Shown: positions 1-11,485, counted from the first letter of the stretch. The stretch is DNA of 64,000 nucleotides from Natronosporangium hydrolyticum (GCF_016925615.1 NZ_CP070499.1:5146001-5210000); one strand, 5' to 3'. Notes: a model not told the origin generated them from the sequence alone. Made by a program: numbers and translations.

Positions 1-998
1 CCCTCGTCGTGGGCGGCCCGGCGGTGCGCCAGCCGCTGCCGGTTGCAGGGACCATCGCCGGAGATGACCTGAAATAGCTCGTCGAAGTCGGGCTGGGTGA
101 AATCGTAACCGCCCCGGTCAGGGTTCCACCGCAGCTGCGGGTCCGGCAGCGCCAGGCCGAGCACCTCGGCCTGGCCGACGCACATGTCCACGAAACGTTG
201 CCGGAGCTCGTCGTTGCTGAACCGTTTGATCTTCCACGCCATGGACTGCTCGGAGTGGGTGGAGTCGGAGTCGGGCGGACCGAACATCGCCAGTGATGGA
301 TACCACCACCGGTCGATGGCGTCCTGGGCCAACTCCCGCTGCGCCGCGGTGCCGCGCGCCAGTGTGTACAGAATCTCGAAGCCCTGCCGCTGATGGAAGG
401 ACTCCTCTTTGCAGATCCGAATCATGGCCCGCGCGTACGGCCCGTACGAGCAGCGGCACAGCGGCACCTGGTTGACGATCGCGGCGCCATCCACCAGCCA
501 ACCGATGGCCCCAACGTCGGCCCAGGTCAACGTCGGATAGTTGAAGATGGAGCTGTATTTTTGCCGGCCGGTGAGCAGCTTGTCCACCAACTCCTCGCGG
601 CTGACCCCGAGGGTCTCCGCGGCGGCGTAGAGGTAGAGGCCGTGGCCGGCCTCGTCCTGCACCTTGGCGAGCAGGATCGCTTTACGCTTCAGCGAGGGGG
701 CGCGGCTGATCCAGTTGCTCTCCGGCTGCATCCCAATGATCTCTGAATGTGCGTGCTGGGCGATCTGACGGACCAGCGTCCGGCGGTACGCCTCGGGCAT
801 AGCGTCGCGCGGCTCGATCTTCTGATCGGCTGCGATCACCTGGTGGAAGTAGTCGTCCGCGGGCGGGTCGGCCGGCGAGGGCCGGGTGGAGTCCGGAGCC
901 AGCCGGCGGTCGGCCGCCTCGCGCAGCTCCGTCTCGGCGGCCTCGACCTCAGCCAGCAGCTCGCCGTCGGGGGCGGTGAAGTCGTTGCCGTACACCAC
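1..998 (-). CDS. paaA: 1,2-phenylacetyl-CoA epoxidase catalytic subunit PaaA (3' end cut by window edge)
   Basis: This encodes the di-iron oxygenase subunit that, with PaaB-E, epoxidises the aromatic ring of phenylacetyl-CoA in aerobic phenylacetate degradation. About 332 residues are visible. The ferritin-like helices carry the family signatures [12 protein letters not shown] and [13 protein letters not shown], which supply Glu/His ligands for the iron pair, and the C-terminal [15 protein letters not shown] stretch is typical of PaaA. Only a short tail should be missing beyond base 1. The start is taken as GTG at 998 (or 995): an in-frame TAG at 1016-1014 limits it, and no other start codon is close. 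The remaining paa genes would lie to the left, outside the window. Identification is from recognised motifs; the start is less certain. Confidence 0.93.
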   Translation of the reverse strand, partial: MVYGNDFTAPDGELLAEVEAAETELREAADRRLAPDSTRPSPADPPADDYFHQVIAADQKIEPRDAMPEAYRRTLVRQIAQHAHSEIIGMQPESNWISRAPSLKRKAILLAKVQDEAGHGLYLYAAAETLGVSREELVDKLLTGRQKYSSIFNYPTLTWADVGAIGWLVDGAAIVNQVPLCRCSYGPYARAMIRICKEESFHQRQGFEILYTLARGTAAQRELAQDAIDRWWYPSLAMFGPPDSDSTHSEQSMAWKIKRFSNDELRQRFVDMCVGQAEVLGLALPDPQLRWNPDRGGYDFTQPDFDELFQVISGDGPCNRQRLAHRRAAHDE

Positions 999-1003
999 CT
1001 TAG

Positions 1004-1043
1004 TGTTACAAACCTAGGAGCCATGTGCAAACGACTTGTAACA
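1004..1043. repeat. Inverted repeat TGTTACAA / TTGTAACA at the paaA promoter
   Basis: Perfect 8-base arms lie at 1004-1011 and 1036-1043, 24 bases apart, between the paaA start and the ACCG/CGGT palindrome. This could be a second regulator site or could frame the promoter. No family is assigned. Confidence 0.4.
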
Positions 1044-1062
1044 TACCGAGTTTTCGGTAGTG
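1041..1062. promoter_or_regulatory. Probable PaaR-type operator upstream of paaA
   Basis: An inverted repeat TACCGA-GTTT-TCGGTA lies at 1044-1059. Its ACCG-N6-CGGT core matches the core of the operator I recall for the TetR-family regulator PaaR in corynebacteria. It sits 43 bases upstream of the paaA start, the expected place for control of the phenylacetate operon by phenylacetyl-CoA. The regulator itself is not in this window, so the assignment is inference. Confidence 0.5.
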
Positions 1063-1220
1063 AGCTACGCCATCCAGCCGCGAGAATGATGCGGCAATTA
1101 ACACGAAAGCCATCTATGTCGGGCATGTCCGGGTAGACGGGCCTTCCCGGGCCTCGTATCCTCCGAAGGACCCCACGTAACTGCACGTCCCCCCACTAGT
1201 CGGAGCCCGGAGCACCGCCC

Positions 1221-2198
1221 GTGCGCGCACGTATCGCCATCGCCGCTGCCGTAGCAGCGGCTGCGCTACTCGCATCGACGGCGGTCTCGACCGCCGTCGC
1301 CGGCGGCCGGGACAGCGACGGCGACCTTGACCAACCACTCGCGCAGCCGGGCATGTGGCTTCCCGAGTTCACCGAGCCCGAGCCGGCGCCGGCCCCGTCG
1401 CCCGAGCCCACCCCCGCGGCCTGGCTCGACCCGCCCCCGCCGGTCAGCGTCGACAGCGACGGATTCTTCTCGTGGGCCGCGCTCGACCGCACCACCGGCG
1501 ACGCCGCGGGCTCCGACAACGCCGATGAGACCAGCTCCACCGAGTCCGTCATCAAGGCCTGGATCGTCGCCGACCATCTGCGGCGGGTGCACGCAGCCGG
1601 TGACGAACCGACCGATCGGGAGCTACGCGACGGACGGCTGGCGATCCGCGACAGCCATAACGGGACCACCCAACGCCTCTACAACAAGAACGGCCGCGAC
1701 GACGTCGTCGACCGGATGGTCGAGATCTGCGAGCTCACCGACACCCACACCCCGGAGGGCGACGAGGGTTGGTGGAGCCGCACCGAGATGTCCGCCCGAG
1801 ATATGACGCTGCTCGGCGAATGCCTCGCCGACGGCCGCGCCGCAGGTCCAGAGTGGACCGACTGGGTGCTGGCGGAGATGCGCAACGTCCGGGGTACCAC
1901 CGACCCGGAGGACCAGCGGGCCGAAGAGGGCTTCGAGGGCGGCCGGTGGGGAATCATCGACGCGCTCCCCGATGAGCAGGCCGACGAGGTGGCGATCAAA
2001 AACGGCTGGACCCGGATCGGGCGGACCGACAGCTGGCACCTCAACTGCCTCGCGGTCACCGACGAGTGGGTGATCGCGGTCGTGATGCGCTACCCCGCCA
2101 AGAACAGCCTCGACTACGGCGCCGAGCGGTGCGCCAGCGTCGCCGAGCAGCTCTTCGCCCCGCCCCGCGCCCCGGAGCCGGTCTCGGAGTTCTCGTGA
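1221..2198 (+). CDS. Secreted serine hydrolase of the class A beta-lactamase/PBP fold (first of a tandem pair)
   Basis: The protein has 325 residues. It begins with a hydrophobic N-terminal segment (residues 4-28, signal peptide or anchor), followed by a Pro/Glu-rich linker to about residue 75 and then a beta-lactamase-like domain. The nucleophile motif SxxK is S109-V-I-K112, the SDN-equivalent is S145-H-N147, and the KTG-equivalent is K260-N-G262. I see no ExxLN omega-loop glutamate, so hydrolysis of beta-lactams is not expected on sequence grounds. A peptidoglycan-related or unknown esterase/peptidase role is as likely. It overlaps the next gene by 3 bases (GTGA), so the two are translationally coupled paralogues. 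The start is GTG. Confidence 0.75.
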   Translation: MRARIAIAAAVAAAALLASTAVSTAVAGGRDSDGDLDQPLAQPGMWLPEFTEPEPAPAPSPEPTPAAWLDPPPPVSVDSDGFFSWAALDRTTGDAAGSDNADETSSTESVIKAWIVADHLRRVHAAGDEPTDRELRDGRLAIRDSHNGTTQRLYNKNGRDDVVDRMVEICELTDTHTPEGDEGWWSRTEMSARDMTLLGECLADGRAAGPEWTDWVLAEMRNVRGTTDPEDQRAEEGFEGGRWGIIDALPDEQADEVAIKNGWTRIGRTDSWHLNCLAVTDEWVIAVVMRYPAKNSLDYGAERCASVAEQLFAPPRAPEPVSEFS

Positions 2199-3211
2199 CC
2201 CCGCCACCCTCCCCCCGCCCCGACCCCGGTCGGCGCTGGCTGCCCCGGGTCGGCAGCGCGGAGCGGTCGGAGGCGCTGGACCGGCTCGCGACCGCGGCGG
2301 CGCAGCGGACCACCCCGCGCCGAGCCTTCACCGCGCTGGTCGCGGTGACCGCGCTCACCGCCATCGCACTGCTACTCGCCGCCGCTCCCCCGTCGCCGGA
2401 TCCGCAGCAGAAGGTGACCCGGGCGCTGCCCGGGCCGGAAGACTCGACCGTCGCCCCGCCACCCGAGCGCCCCGCGCCGGTGCCGATGGCGGCCGCGCCG
2501 GCCCGCTCGCCCGAGGATTCCGGCGCGCCGGAGCAGTCCACCGAATTCGTCAGCTGGGCGCTGCTCGACCGGCGCTCCGGCCAGATCACCGGCTCCGAGC
2601 CGCTCACCGCGACCAGCACCACCGCCTCGATGATCAAGGTATGGCTCGTCGCCGACCATCTCCGGCTAGCGGAGGAGGCCGGTGAACCGCCCGACCAGGT
2701 CCGCCTCGATCAGTTCTCGCTGATCATCCGGGACAGCGACAACGGGTACGCGCAACGGCTGTTCCAAGAGCTGGGGGCGCACGAATCGATCGAGCGCATG
2801 ATCCGGATCTGTGGCCTCACCGACTCGTCTGCGGTGCGGAACCTGTGGAGCAACACCCGACTCTCCGCCCGCGACACCGCCCGGATGGCCGAGTGTCTGG
2901 CGGACGGACGCGCCGCCGGCTCCGCCTGGACCAGCTGGCTTATGGACGAGATGCGGGCGGTCCGCGGCATCGGCGACTTCGGCATCCGGGATGCGCTGCC
3001 ACCGGCGCAGCGGGCGCAGGTCGGCATCAAAAACGGCTGGGTGATCCGGGACGACGAGAACGCCTGGCACGTCAGCTGCCTGGCGGTCACCGACGAGTGG
3101 GCGATGGGCGTGCTCACCCGGTACCCGGCCGAACTGGGCCACGAGCACGGCGCCGAGCTCTGCCGGGCCCTCGCCGAGCAACACCTGCCAGGCTCGCCGC
3201 CGATCGGCTGA
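2195..3211 (+). CDS. Membrane-anchored serine hydrolase, beta-lactamase/PBP fold (second of a tandem pair)
   Basis: The protein has 338 residues and starts at the GTG overlapping the previous stop. A charged 42-residue cytoplasmic N-terminus is followed by one membrane segment (about 45-63), a Pro-rich extracytoplasmic linker and the hydrolase domain. Motifs are S145-M-I-K148, a canonical S181-D-N183 and K279-N-G281. It is similar to the preceding protein throughout the domain (shared ADHLR, SARD, ECLADGRAAG and IKNGW). The anchor differs in type: here it is an uncleaved signal anchor, whereas its partner looks exported. As in the partner, the class A general-base glutamate motif is not visible. 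A cell-wall function is inferred. Confidence 0.75.
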   Translation: MTPPPSPRPDPGRRWLPRVGSAERSEALDRLATAAAQRTTPRRAFTALVAVTALTAIALLLAAAPPSPDPQQKVTRALPGPEDSTVAPPPERPAPVPMAAAPARSPEDSGAPEQSTEFVSWALLDRRSGQITGSEPLTATSTTASMIKVWLVADHLRLAEEAGEPPDQVRLDQFSLIIRDSDNGYAQRLFQELGAHESIERMIRICGLTDSSAVRNLWSNTRLSARDTARMAECLADGRAAGSAWTSWLMDEMRAVRGIGDFGIRDALPPAQRAQVGIKNGWVIRDDENAWHVSCLAVTDEWAMGVLTRYPAELGHEHGAELCRALAEQHLPGSPPIG

Positions 3212-3240
3212 CCGGAGCCGACCAGCAGCCGTCCGGCGAT

Positions 3241-3259
3241 GCTTACGGTCCGCTTACGG
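3241..3259 (+). promoter_or_regulatory. OmpR/PhoB-style direct repeat upstream of the response regulator
   Basis: GCTTACGG occurs at 3241-3248 and again at 3252-3259, an 11-base period typical of tandem winged-helix OmpR-family binding sites. It lies 39 bases before the response regulator ATG. TACGCT (3285-3290) could be a -10 element, leaving an almost leaderless message. Autoregulation is inferred. Confidence 0.5.
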
Positions 3260-3297
3260 CAGCGAATATCGGCGCCCTCCGCCCGTACGCTGTCCGG

Positions 3298-4002
3298 ATG
3301 GAGACCAGCCCGCCGAGGGTGCTCGTGGTCGACGACGACCCGACCGTCAGCGACGTGGTCTGCCGTTATCTGGCCCGGGCCGGTTACCAGGTCGCTACCG
3401 CGGCCGACGGCCCGACCGCGGTGGCGGAGGTCGGCCGCGGCCGCCCGGACCTCGTGGTGCTCGATCTGATGCTGCCGGGCATCGACGGGCTCGAGGTGTG
3501 CCGCCGAATCCGCCGCGACCACCCGGCCATTCCCGTGATCATGTTGACGGCGCTGGGTGAGGAGGCGGACCGGATCGTCGGGCTGCAGCTCGGCGCGGAC
3601 GACTACGTAACGAAGCCGTTCTCGCCGCGGGAGCTGGTGCTGCGGGTGAGGTCGGTGCTCCGGCGGGCCACCGGCAGCGCGACGACGACCAGCCGCGGGT
3701 TGGTGACCGATGGCGACCTGACGCTCGATCACGACCGCCGGGTCGCCTACCGGGCCGGCGGCGACCTGCCGCTGACGGTACGGGAGTTCGACCTGCTCGG
3801 GTACCTGATGCGCCATCCCGGGCAGGTGTTCCGCCGAGCGGAGCTGCTGGAAGCGGTATGGGGTTGGCGGTTCGGCGACGAGTCCACAGTCACCGTCCAT
3901 GTCCGGCGGTTGCGGGAGAAGGTGGAGTCTGACCCGGCCAAGCCGCGCCGGATCGTCACCGTCTGGGGGATCGGTTACCGATACGAGGTGACCGGTGCTT
4001 GA
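3298..4002 (+). CDS. OmpR-family two-component response regulator
   Basis: The protein has 234 residues. The receiver domain runs from about 6 to 120, with acidic pocket DDD (residues 12-14), phosphoacceptor D56 in VVLDLMLPG and conserved K106 in YVTKPFS. A C-terminal winged-helix domain follows (TVREFDLLGYLMRHPGQVF and the end motif VWGIGYRYE). ATG is the first plausible start, right behind a possible -10 element. The gene overlaps the downstream histidine kinase by 8 bases, so the pair is translationally coupled. The target is unknown; nearby envelope serine hydrolases and the redox lipoprotein are candidates by position only. Confidence 0.92.
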   Translation: METSPPRVLVVDDDPTVSDVVCRYLARAGYQVATAADGPTAVAEVGRGRPDLVVLDLMLPGIDGLEVCRRIRRDHPAIPVIMLTALGEEADRIVGLQLGADDYVTKPFSPRELVLRVRSVLRRATGSATTTSRGLVTDGDLTLDHDRRVAYRAGGDLPLTVREFDLLGYLMRHPGQVFRRAELLEAVWGWRFGDESTVTVHVRRLREKVESDPAKPRRIVTVWGIGYRYEVTGA

Positions 4003-5014
4003 CCTGGCGATCATCGCCGCGCTGTCGCTGGCCGGGGCGGTGCTCGCCGGCGTACCCGGGGCGCTGCTGCTGCGGCGAATGCGGCGCCGGGCGGTCGTTC
4101 TCCACCTGTTCGTGCTGGTTGCGGTCACCGTGCTGGCGGTCGTGGCGGGGGTCGCGCTGGTCGCCTGGGAGATGTTCCTATCGCTGCACGACCTGCACGT
4201 ACTTCTGATCGTGATCGGCGTGTCCGGTGTGGTTAGTCTGGGGCTGGGCTGGTGGTTGGGGCGGCGGATCGCCCAGGAGGCGACCTGGGCCGACCTGGTC
4301 CGGGAGCGGGAGCGGCAGGTCGAGGCGAGCCGGCGGGAGCTGGTGGCCTGGGTGTCACACGACCTCCGGACGCCGTTGGCCGGATTACGCGCGATGGCGG
4401 AGGCGCTGGAGGACGGCGTGGTCGCCGAGCCGACGGCGGTCAGTGACTACCACCGCCGGATCCGGCTGGAGACCGACCGGATGTCGCGGCTGGTGGAGGA
4501 CCTGTTCGAGCTTTCCCGGATCAACGCCGCCGAGTTGCACCTGACGATCACCGCGGTGCCGTTGGCAGAGCTGGTGTCGGACGCGATCGCGTCAGTGGCG
4601 CCGCTGGCGGCCAGCCGGCGGGTTCGGTTGCGGGCACCCGAGGACGGCTGGCCGACGGTCGCCGCGAGCGAACCGGAGCTGGGTCGAGTGCTCGCCAATC
4701 TGCTCACCAACGCGATCCACTACACCCCGCCCGACGGCACCGTGGCGCTCTCCGCCGGGGCCGAACGTGACACCGCCTGGCTGGCGGTCGTCGACACCTG
4801 CGGCGGGATCCCGGAGGCCGAGCTGCCCCGGGTGTTCGACGTCGCCTTCCGGGGAGAGCGCGCCCGTAGCCCGCAGGAGACCGGCGGCGGCGGTGGCCTC
4901 GGGCTGGCGATCGTGCAGGGGCTGGTGACGGCGCAGGGTGGCCGGGTCGAGGTGGCGAACACCGGCTCCGGCTGCCGATTCGTGGTCCGGCTGCCGACCG
5001 TCACCGTCCCGTAA
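3995..5014 (+). CDS. Membrane sensor histidine kinase (partner of the upstream response regulator)
   Basis: The protein has 339 residues and starts at the GTG inside the regulator gene. Hydrophobic segments near 3-25, 33-58 and 68-88 make a compact sensor with almost no periplasmic loop, which suggests intramembrane sensing. It has a phosphoacceptor H-box VSHDLRTPLAG (H122), an N-box NLLTNAIHYTPP, a G1 box VVDTCGGIP and a G2 region GGGGGLGLAIVQGL. Length and order are normal for small HisKA/HATPase_c kinases. A redox or envelope stress signal is possible given the downstream thioredoxin-like lipoprotein, but this is speculation. Confidence 0.9.
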   Translation: MLDLAIIAALSLAGAVLAGVPGALLLRRMRRRAVVLHLFVLVAVTVLAVVAGVALVAWEMFLSLHDLHVLLIVIGVSGVVSLGLGWWLGRRIAQEATWADLVRERERQVEASRRELVAWVSHDLRTPLAGLRAMAEALEDGVVAEPTAVSDYHRRIRLETDRMSRLVEDLFELSRINAAELHLTITAVPLAELVSDAIASVAPLAASRRVRLRAPEDGWPTVAASEPELGRVLANLLTNAIHYTPPDGTVALSAGAERDTAWLAVVDTCGGIPEAELPRVFDVAFRGERARSPQETGGGGGLGLAIVQGLVTAQGGRVEVANTGSGCRFVVRLPTVTVP

Positions 5015-5089
5015 GGATTTTTCGGCACGTTGGCGGCTCGGCGACGGCTAGCGTGACGGTGACGAACGGTTTTATGTGGAGGAGACGAC

Positions 5090-5668
5090 ATGCACGGTAG
5101 GCATCGAACGCTGGCTTTTCTGACCGTTGCGGTGGTCGGGTTGGCCACCGCCGGCTGCGGCGACACCGACGGTGCCGATCCGGCGGAGCCGCCGACGACC
5201 GCGCCGGCCGCTGTCGCCGAGACCAACCCCCCGGCGGCGGACGACGCGGACGAGCTACCGGTACCGGAGACGCTGGCGTTCACCGCTGCCACGATCGATG
5301 GTGGCGAGTTCGACGGTGCGCAGGTCGCCGGGTCACCGGTGGCGTTCTGGTTCTGGGCCGCCTGGTGCAGCCGGTGCGCCGCCGCCGCCGGCGATATCCG
5401 GGAGATCCAGGCAGCGTACGCCGGGCAGGTCGAGGTGGTCGGCGTCGCCGGGCTGGGCAGCGGGGCGGACGGCATGCGCACCTTCGTGGCACAGCATCAG
5501 CTCGACGACTTCCCGCACCTGGCCGACGACACCGGGGAGGTCTGGCAACGGTTCGAGGTCACCACCCAGGAGTACTTCGTGATCCTCGACGCCGCCGGTG
5601 AACTGGTGTTCGAGGGCACGCTGACCGCGGATGCGTTGCGGGACCGGCTCGACGGGCTGGTCGGCTGA
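5090..5668 (+). CDS. Exported thioredoxin-like (TlpA/ResA-type) lipoprotein
   Basis: The protein has 192 residues. The N-terminal signal ends in a lipobox-like ATAG-C23 (threonine at -3, slightly atypical). A disordered acidic/Pro stretch to about residue 55 is followed by a thioredoxin fold with redox motif W-C-S-R-C in FWFWAAWCSRC, and a later segment QEYFVILDAAGELV. It is likely an extracytoplasmic thiol-disulfide reductase that receives electrons from the membrane protein encoded 2 bases downstream (CcdA family). A strong ribosome site GGAGGA precedes the ATG. The same pairing serves cytochrome c maturation or reduction of exported disulfides in other bacteria; the specific client is unknown. 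Confidence 0.85.
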   Translation: MHGRHRTLAFLTVAVVGLATAGCGDTDGADPAEPPTTAPAAVAETNPPAADDADELPVPETLAFTAATIDGGEFDGAQVAGSPVAFWFWAAWCSRCAAAAGDIREIQAAYAGQVEVVGVAGLGSGADGMRTFVAQHQLDDFPHLADDTGEVWQRFEVTTQEYFVILDAAGELVFEGTLTADALRDRLDGLVG

Positions 5669-5670
5669 GC

Positions 5671-8618
<2,948 letters not shown>

Positions 8619-8632
<14 letters not shown>

Positions 8633-8656
8633 ACTTCGAAGTATGGGCTTCACATC
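8619..8656. promoter_or_regulatory. 38-base palindrome at the MFS gene start, probable operator of the ArsR-family regulator
   Basis: The 19-base arms are centred on TTCGAA (8635-8640), start GATGTGAAG and end CTTCACATC, with a single mismatched pair (8628/8647). It fills the ArsR-MFS junction and includes the likely MFS ATG. Such long dyads suit ArsR or TetR dimers. It could also fold in RNA, but no U-run follows. Confidence 0.65.
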
Positions 8657-8682
8657 TCTCCGGCGCAACCGGCCGGCCGCGA

Positions 8683-9285
8683 TCAGTTCGTGGTGGGCAC
8701 CAACCGTAGCTGCGCCGAGACCACCCGGGCCTGCGGCGGCGGATCACCACGATGCCGCCGCAGGTACGGCCGGAGCAGCTCCTGATAACCCGCGACGAGC
8801 TCTGCCAACTCGTCCGGGGTAACCAGCAACGAGGAGTCGGAGATCCCCAACGACTGGCGCCACTGCGCGGGTTCCGCCTCCAGCTGCCCCAGCCAGTCGG
8901 TCACCCGGGCATTGGACCGGGCGACCACCGCCGCCACCAGCGCCTGCTCGGCCTCCCGGCGCTCCTGCGTCCCGGCCGGGTCCGTCTCGAAGTGGTAACC
9001 CCCGCCGACCACCCGCCACCGCCGCTCCCGGCCATCGCCTCGCCCCTCGGCCGCCTCGATCAGCCCGTACTTAGCCATCGCCCGCAGGTGATAGCTGGTG
9101 GCGCTGGGCGAGAGCCCCACCAACTGGGCGAGCTCGGTGGCGGTCGCCGGCTCCCCGGTCGACCCCAGATGATCCACAATCGAGAGCCGGGCCGGGTGGC
9201 TCAACGCCTTGATGGCGCCCGGGTCGGTGAGCCCCATCCGCTCCTCGTTCGGGCCGGAACCCTCGTCGGTCGCCACCACACTCAC
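8683..9285 (-). CDS. ArsR-family winged-helix transcriptional regulator
   Basis: The protein has up to 200 residues; MGLTDPG (17 codons in) is an alternative start. The winged-helix domain spans about 20-95: ALSHPARLSIVDHL, then ATELAQLVGLSPSATSYHLRAMAKYGLIE with recognition helix SPSATSYHLRAM, and wing ERRWRVV. There are no clustered cysteines, so metal sensing is not indicated. The C-terminal 100 residues form a helical region typical of HTH_20-type regulators of efflux pumps. It is transcribed into the MFS gene; the long palindrome between the two is the obvious binding site. It is divergent from the NmrA-like reductase at 9450. Confidence 0.88.
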   Translation of the reverse strand: MSVVATDEGSGPNEERMGLTDPGAIKALSHPARLSIVDHLGSTGEPATATELAQLVGLSPSATSYHLRAMAKYGLIEAAEGRGDGRERRWRVVGGGYHFETDPAGTQERREAEQALVAAVVARSNARVTDWLGQLEAEPAQWRQSLGISDSSLLVTPDELAELVAGYQELLRPYLRRHRGDPPPQARVVSAQLRLVPTTN

Positions 9286-9449
9286 CTCACCGCATCACGT
9301 ACGCCAGGCCTGCAGCTCGGATGCTATCCCCCGCCATAGGCGGATCTCGAAAATTCGGCCTAGCCTTCCTCCCCGGCGGCTGCGGGCAAACCGATTAGTG
9401 AGGCTCGTGGCCGGGTCCGGTCAGCACAAAGGGAATGGAGTCGGTTCAC

Positions 9450-10358
9450 ATGACCGTATTGGTAACCGGAGCTACCGGGAACATCGGCAAACACGTGGTC
9501 CGCGGCCTGGTCGGCGCCGGGCAACCAGTCCGGGCCATGACCCGCACCCCCGAATCGGCCGCCACGCGGCTGCCGGCGGGCGTAGCGATCGTGGCCGGCG
9601 ACTTCGAGCAACCAGCAACCTGGGAGCCGGCGCTGGCCGGGGTCGACCGGGTGCACCTGTTCCCGTTCGCCGACCCGGCGCCGGCCGCCGGGCCCTCGTT
9701 CATCGAGGTCGCGGTCGCCGCCGGGGTCCGCCGCTTCGTCGTCCACTCGGCGGCGGCCGCCGGCTTCGACTACCTCGGCGAGCCCGACGACCTGTCGCTG
9801 TCGGCGCTGGACCGGCACCTCGCCGACGAGCGGCAGTGGCACCTGAGCCTGGAGCAGGCGGTCGCCGCCAGCGGGGCCGAGTGGACCCACGTCCGCCCCG
9901 GGCTGCTCGCGACCTGGGCGCTGGCGTGGGCGGATGAGATCCGCACGACCGGCACGGTGCGGGCACCGTTCCCGCAGGCCGGCAATCCCCTGGTACACGA
10001 GGCAGATGTCGCCGAGGTCGCCGTCGCAGCGCTGATCACCGACGCGCACCTAGGGCAGGTCTACACCATCACCGGCCCTACCAAGATCACCCAGGAGGAG
10101 CAGGTACGCGAAATCGGTGTGGCGTTGGGGCGGGAGCTACGGCTGGTCGAGTTGACTCCCGAAGCGGCCCGGCAGGAGTGGCTCGACCCGGCACAAGGGA
10201 TGGACGACGAGCTGCTCGACTGGCTGCTGCCGACGATCGAACTGGGCCTCGCCCCCGGCGGGGCCGTCCCGGCCACCGGCGACTTCGAACGGATCACCGG
10301 CCGACCACCGCGGACCTTCGCCCAGTGGGCGCGCGACCACGTCGAAGACTTCCGGTGA
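9450..10358 (+). CDS. NmrA-like NAD(P)-binding oxidoreductase (first of a tandem pair)
   Basis: The protein has 302 residues. It has a Rossmann domain with N-terminal glycine motif VTGATGNIGKHVV, followed by MTRTPESA (dinucleotide ribose/phosphate contact region) and AGDFEQP. The family (NmrA/TMR-like, atypical SDRs) includes azoreductase-like and sensor proteins without a catalytic YxxxK. I see no such pair here, so the function may be redox sensing or quinone/azo reduction. The start at ATG 9450 is preferred because GGAG lies nine bases upstream; ATG 9435 is an alternative adding MESVH. It is followed by a paralogue after 47 bases and is divergent from the ArsR gene. Confidence 0.82.
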   Translation: MTVLVTGATGNIGKHVVRGLVGAGQPVRAMTRTPESAATRLPAGVAIVAGDFEQPATWEPALAGVDRVHLFPFADPAPAAGPSFIEVAVAAGVRRFVVHSAAAAGFDYLGEPDDLSLSALDRHLADERQWHLSLEQAVAASGAEWTHVRPGLLATWALAWADEIRTTGTVRAPFPQAGNPLVHEADVAEVAVAALITDAHLGQVYTITGPTKITQEEQVREIGVALGRELRLVELTPEAARQEWLDPAQGMDDELLDWLLPTIELGLAPGGAVPATGDFERITGRPPRTFAQWARDHVEDFR

Positions 10359-10405
10359 CGGCCCCGAAACCAACCCAACTAACCGCGACTATCGAAGGGA
10401 ACCCT

Positions 10406-11263
10406 ATGAGCAGCACAAAGATTCTGGTGACCGGCGCGACCGGCAACGTCGGCCGCGGCGTGGTCGACGAACTCCAGCAGGCCGGGGCCGACGTGCGGGC
10501 GCTGACCCGCCGCCCCGAGCAGGCGAATCTGCCGGCCGGCGTCGAGGTGGTGCGCGGCGACCTGGCCGACCCGAAGACCCTGATCCCGGCTCTGGCCGGG
10601 GTGGCGCGACTCTACCTGTTCCCGCACCCGGAGACGGCGCAAGAGGTGGTCGACCTGGCGAAGGCCGCGGGCGTCGCACAGATCGTCGTCCTGTCGAGCG
10701 CGCTAGCCGACCAGGAGGACCCCGAGGACGAAACCGGGAACCGCCCGGTCGAACTCGCCGCCCAACGCTCCGGCCTCGCCTGGACCCTGGTCCGGCCGGG
10801 TGAGTTCGCCGCCAACTGGCTCGACTACGCCCCCGACATCCGCGCCACCCGCGAGGTCAGGCGGCCGTTCGGCAGCGCGGTCTCCCGCCCCACCCATGAG
10901 GCCGACATCGCGGCGGTCGCCGCGACCGTGCTGCTCGCGGACCCCGCCAGCCACGCCGGCCAGATCTACACCTTCGGCGGGCCGGAAGCGCTGACCGTCG
11001 CCGAGCAGGTGCACATCCTCGGCACCGCGATCGGGGAACCGGTCCGCTTCGTCGAACTCACCCCCGAGCAGGCCCGGCAGGCGTGGCTCGACCCGGCCGA
11101 GGGGATCACCCACGAGGTGGTCGACTGGCTCCTGGACCTGTACGGCTCGGCCGCCAACGGCCCCGAGCAGGTCGGCGCCAGCGACGCCGTCGAACGGGTG
11201 ACCGGCCGCAAGCCCCGCACCTTCCTGGAGTGGGCGACCGACCACGCCGCCGCCTTCCGGTAG
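10406..11263 (+). CDS. NmrA-like NAD(P)-binding oxidoreductase (second of a tandem pair)
   Basis: The protein has 285 residues. Glycine motif LVTGATGNVGRGVV is followed by LTRRPEQANLPAGVEVVRGDLADP. It is clearly paralogous to the upstream protein: both carry VRPG, PTHEADIA/LVHEADVA, EQV(H/R), VRFVELTPEQARQ(A/E)WLDPA and GRKPRTFLEWA/GRPPRTFAQWA. The ribosome site GAAGGGA lies six bases before the ATG. Probably co-transcribed with the first copy; a 40-base hairpin just after the stop would terminate the unit. Substrate unknown. Confidence 0.82.
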   Translation: MSSTKILVTGATGNVGRGVVDELQQAGADVRALTRRPEQANLPAGVEVVRGDLADPKTLIPALAGVARLYLFPHPETAQEVVDLAKAAGVAQIVVLSSALADQEDPEDETGNRPVELAAQRSGLAWTLVRPGEFAANWLDYAPDIRATREVRRPFGSAVSRPTHEADIAAVAATVLLADPASHAGQIYTFGGPEALTVAEQVHILGTAIGEPVRFVELTPEQARQAWLDPAEGITHEVVDWLLDLYGSAANGPEQVGASDAVERVTGRKPRTFLEWATDHAAAFR

Positions 11264-11278
11264 CCCTCGAACGCTGAG

Positions 11279-11318
11279 CTGTGCCCGCCTACCGGACCGC
11301 CCGGTCAGGCGGGCACAG
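11279..11318 (+). terminator. Strong hairpin terminating the NmrA pair
   Basis: A 12-base perfect stem (CTGTGCCCGCCT 11279-11290 with 11307-11318) is extended by an inner ACCGG/CCGGT pairing. It begins 15 bases after the stop. There is no T-run, as is common for GC-rich actinobacterial terminators. Confidence 0.7.
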
Positions 11319-11485
11319 TCTTGGCCCGGAGGCGCACCCCTCCGAAATCCGGTTGCCCCCACCCGACCACACGGTAAGCTGGCCCACCCGCGCGTACCCC
11401 GGGTTCTTTCCTGATCGGGCACAGCCGGTGCCGCAGCTGCGCGGGGTGCGGCGAGCCGGGCGGCCCCCGCCCGCTGGAGACCCGC

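Noticed and set aside
1221-3211. Annotation of the tandem hydrolases as antibiotic-resistance beta-lactamases
   Set aside because: SxxK and K-N-G are present, but the class A glutamate motif is not visible, so resistance cannot be claimed.
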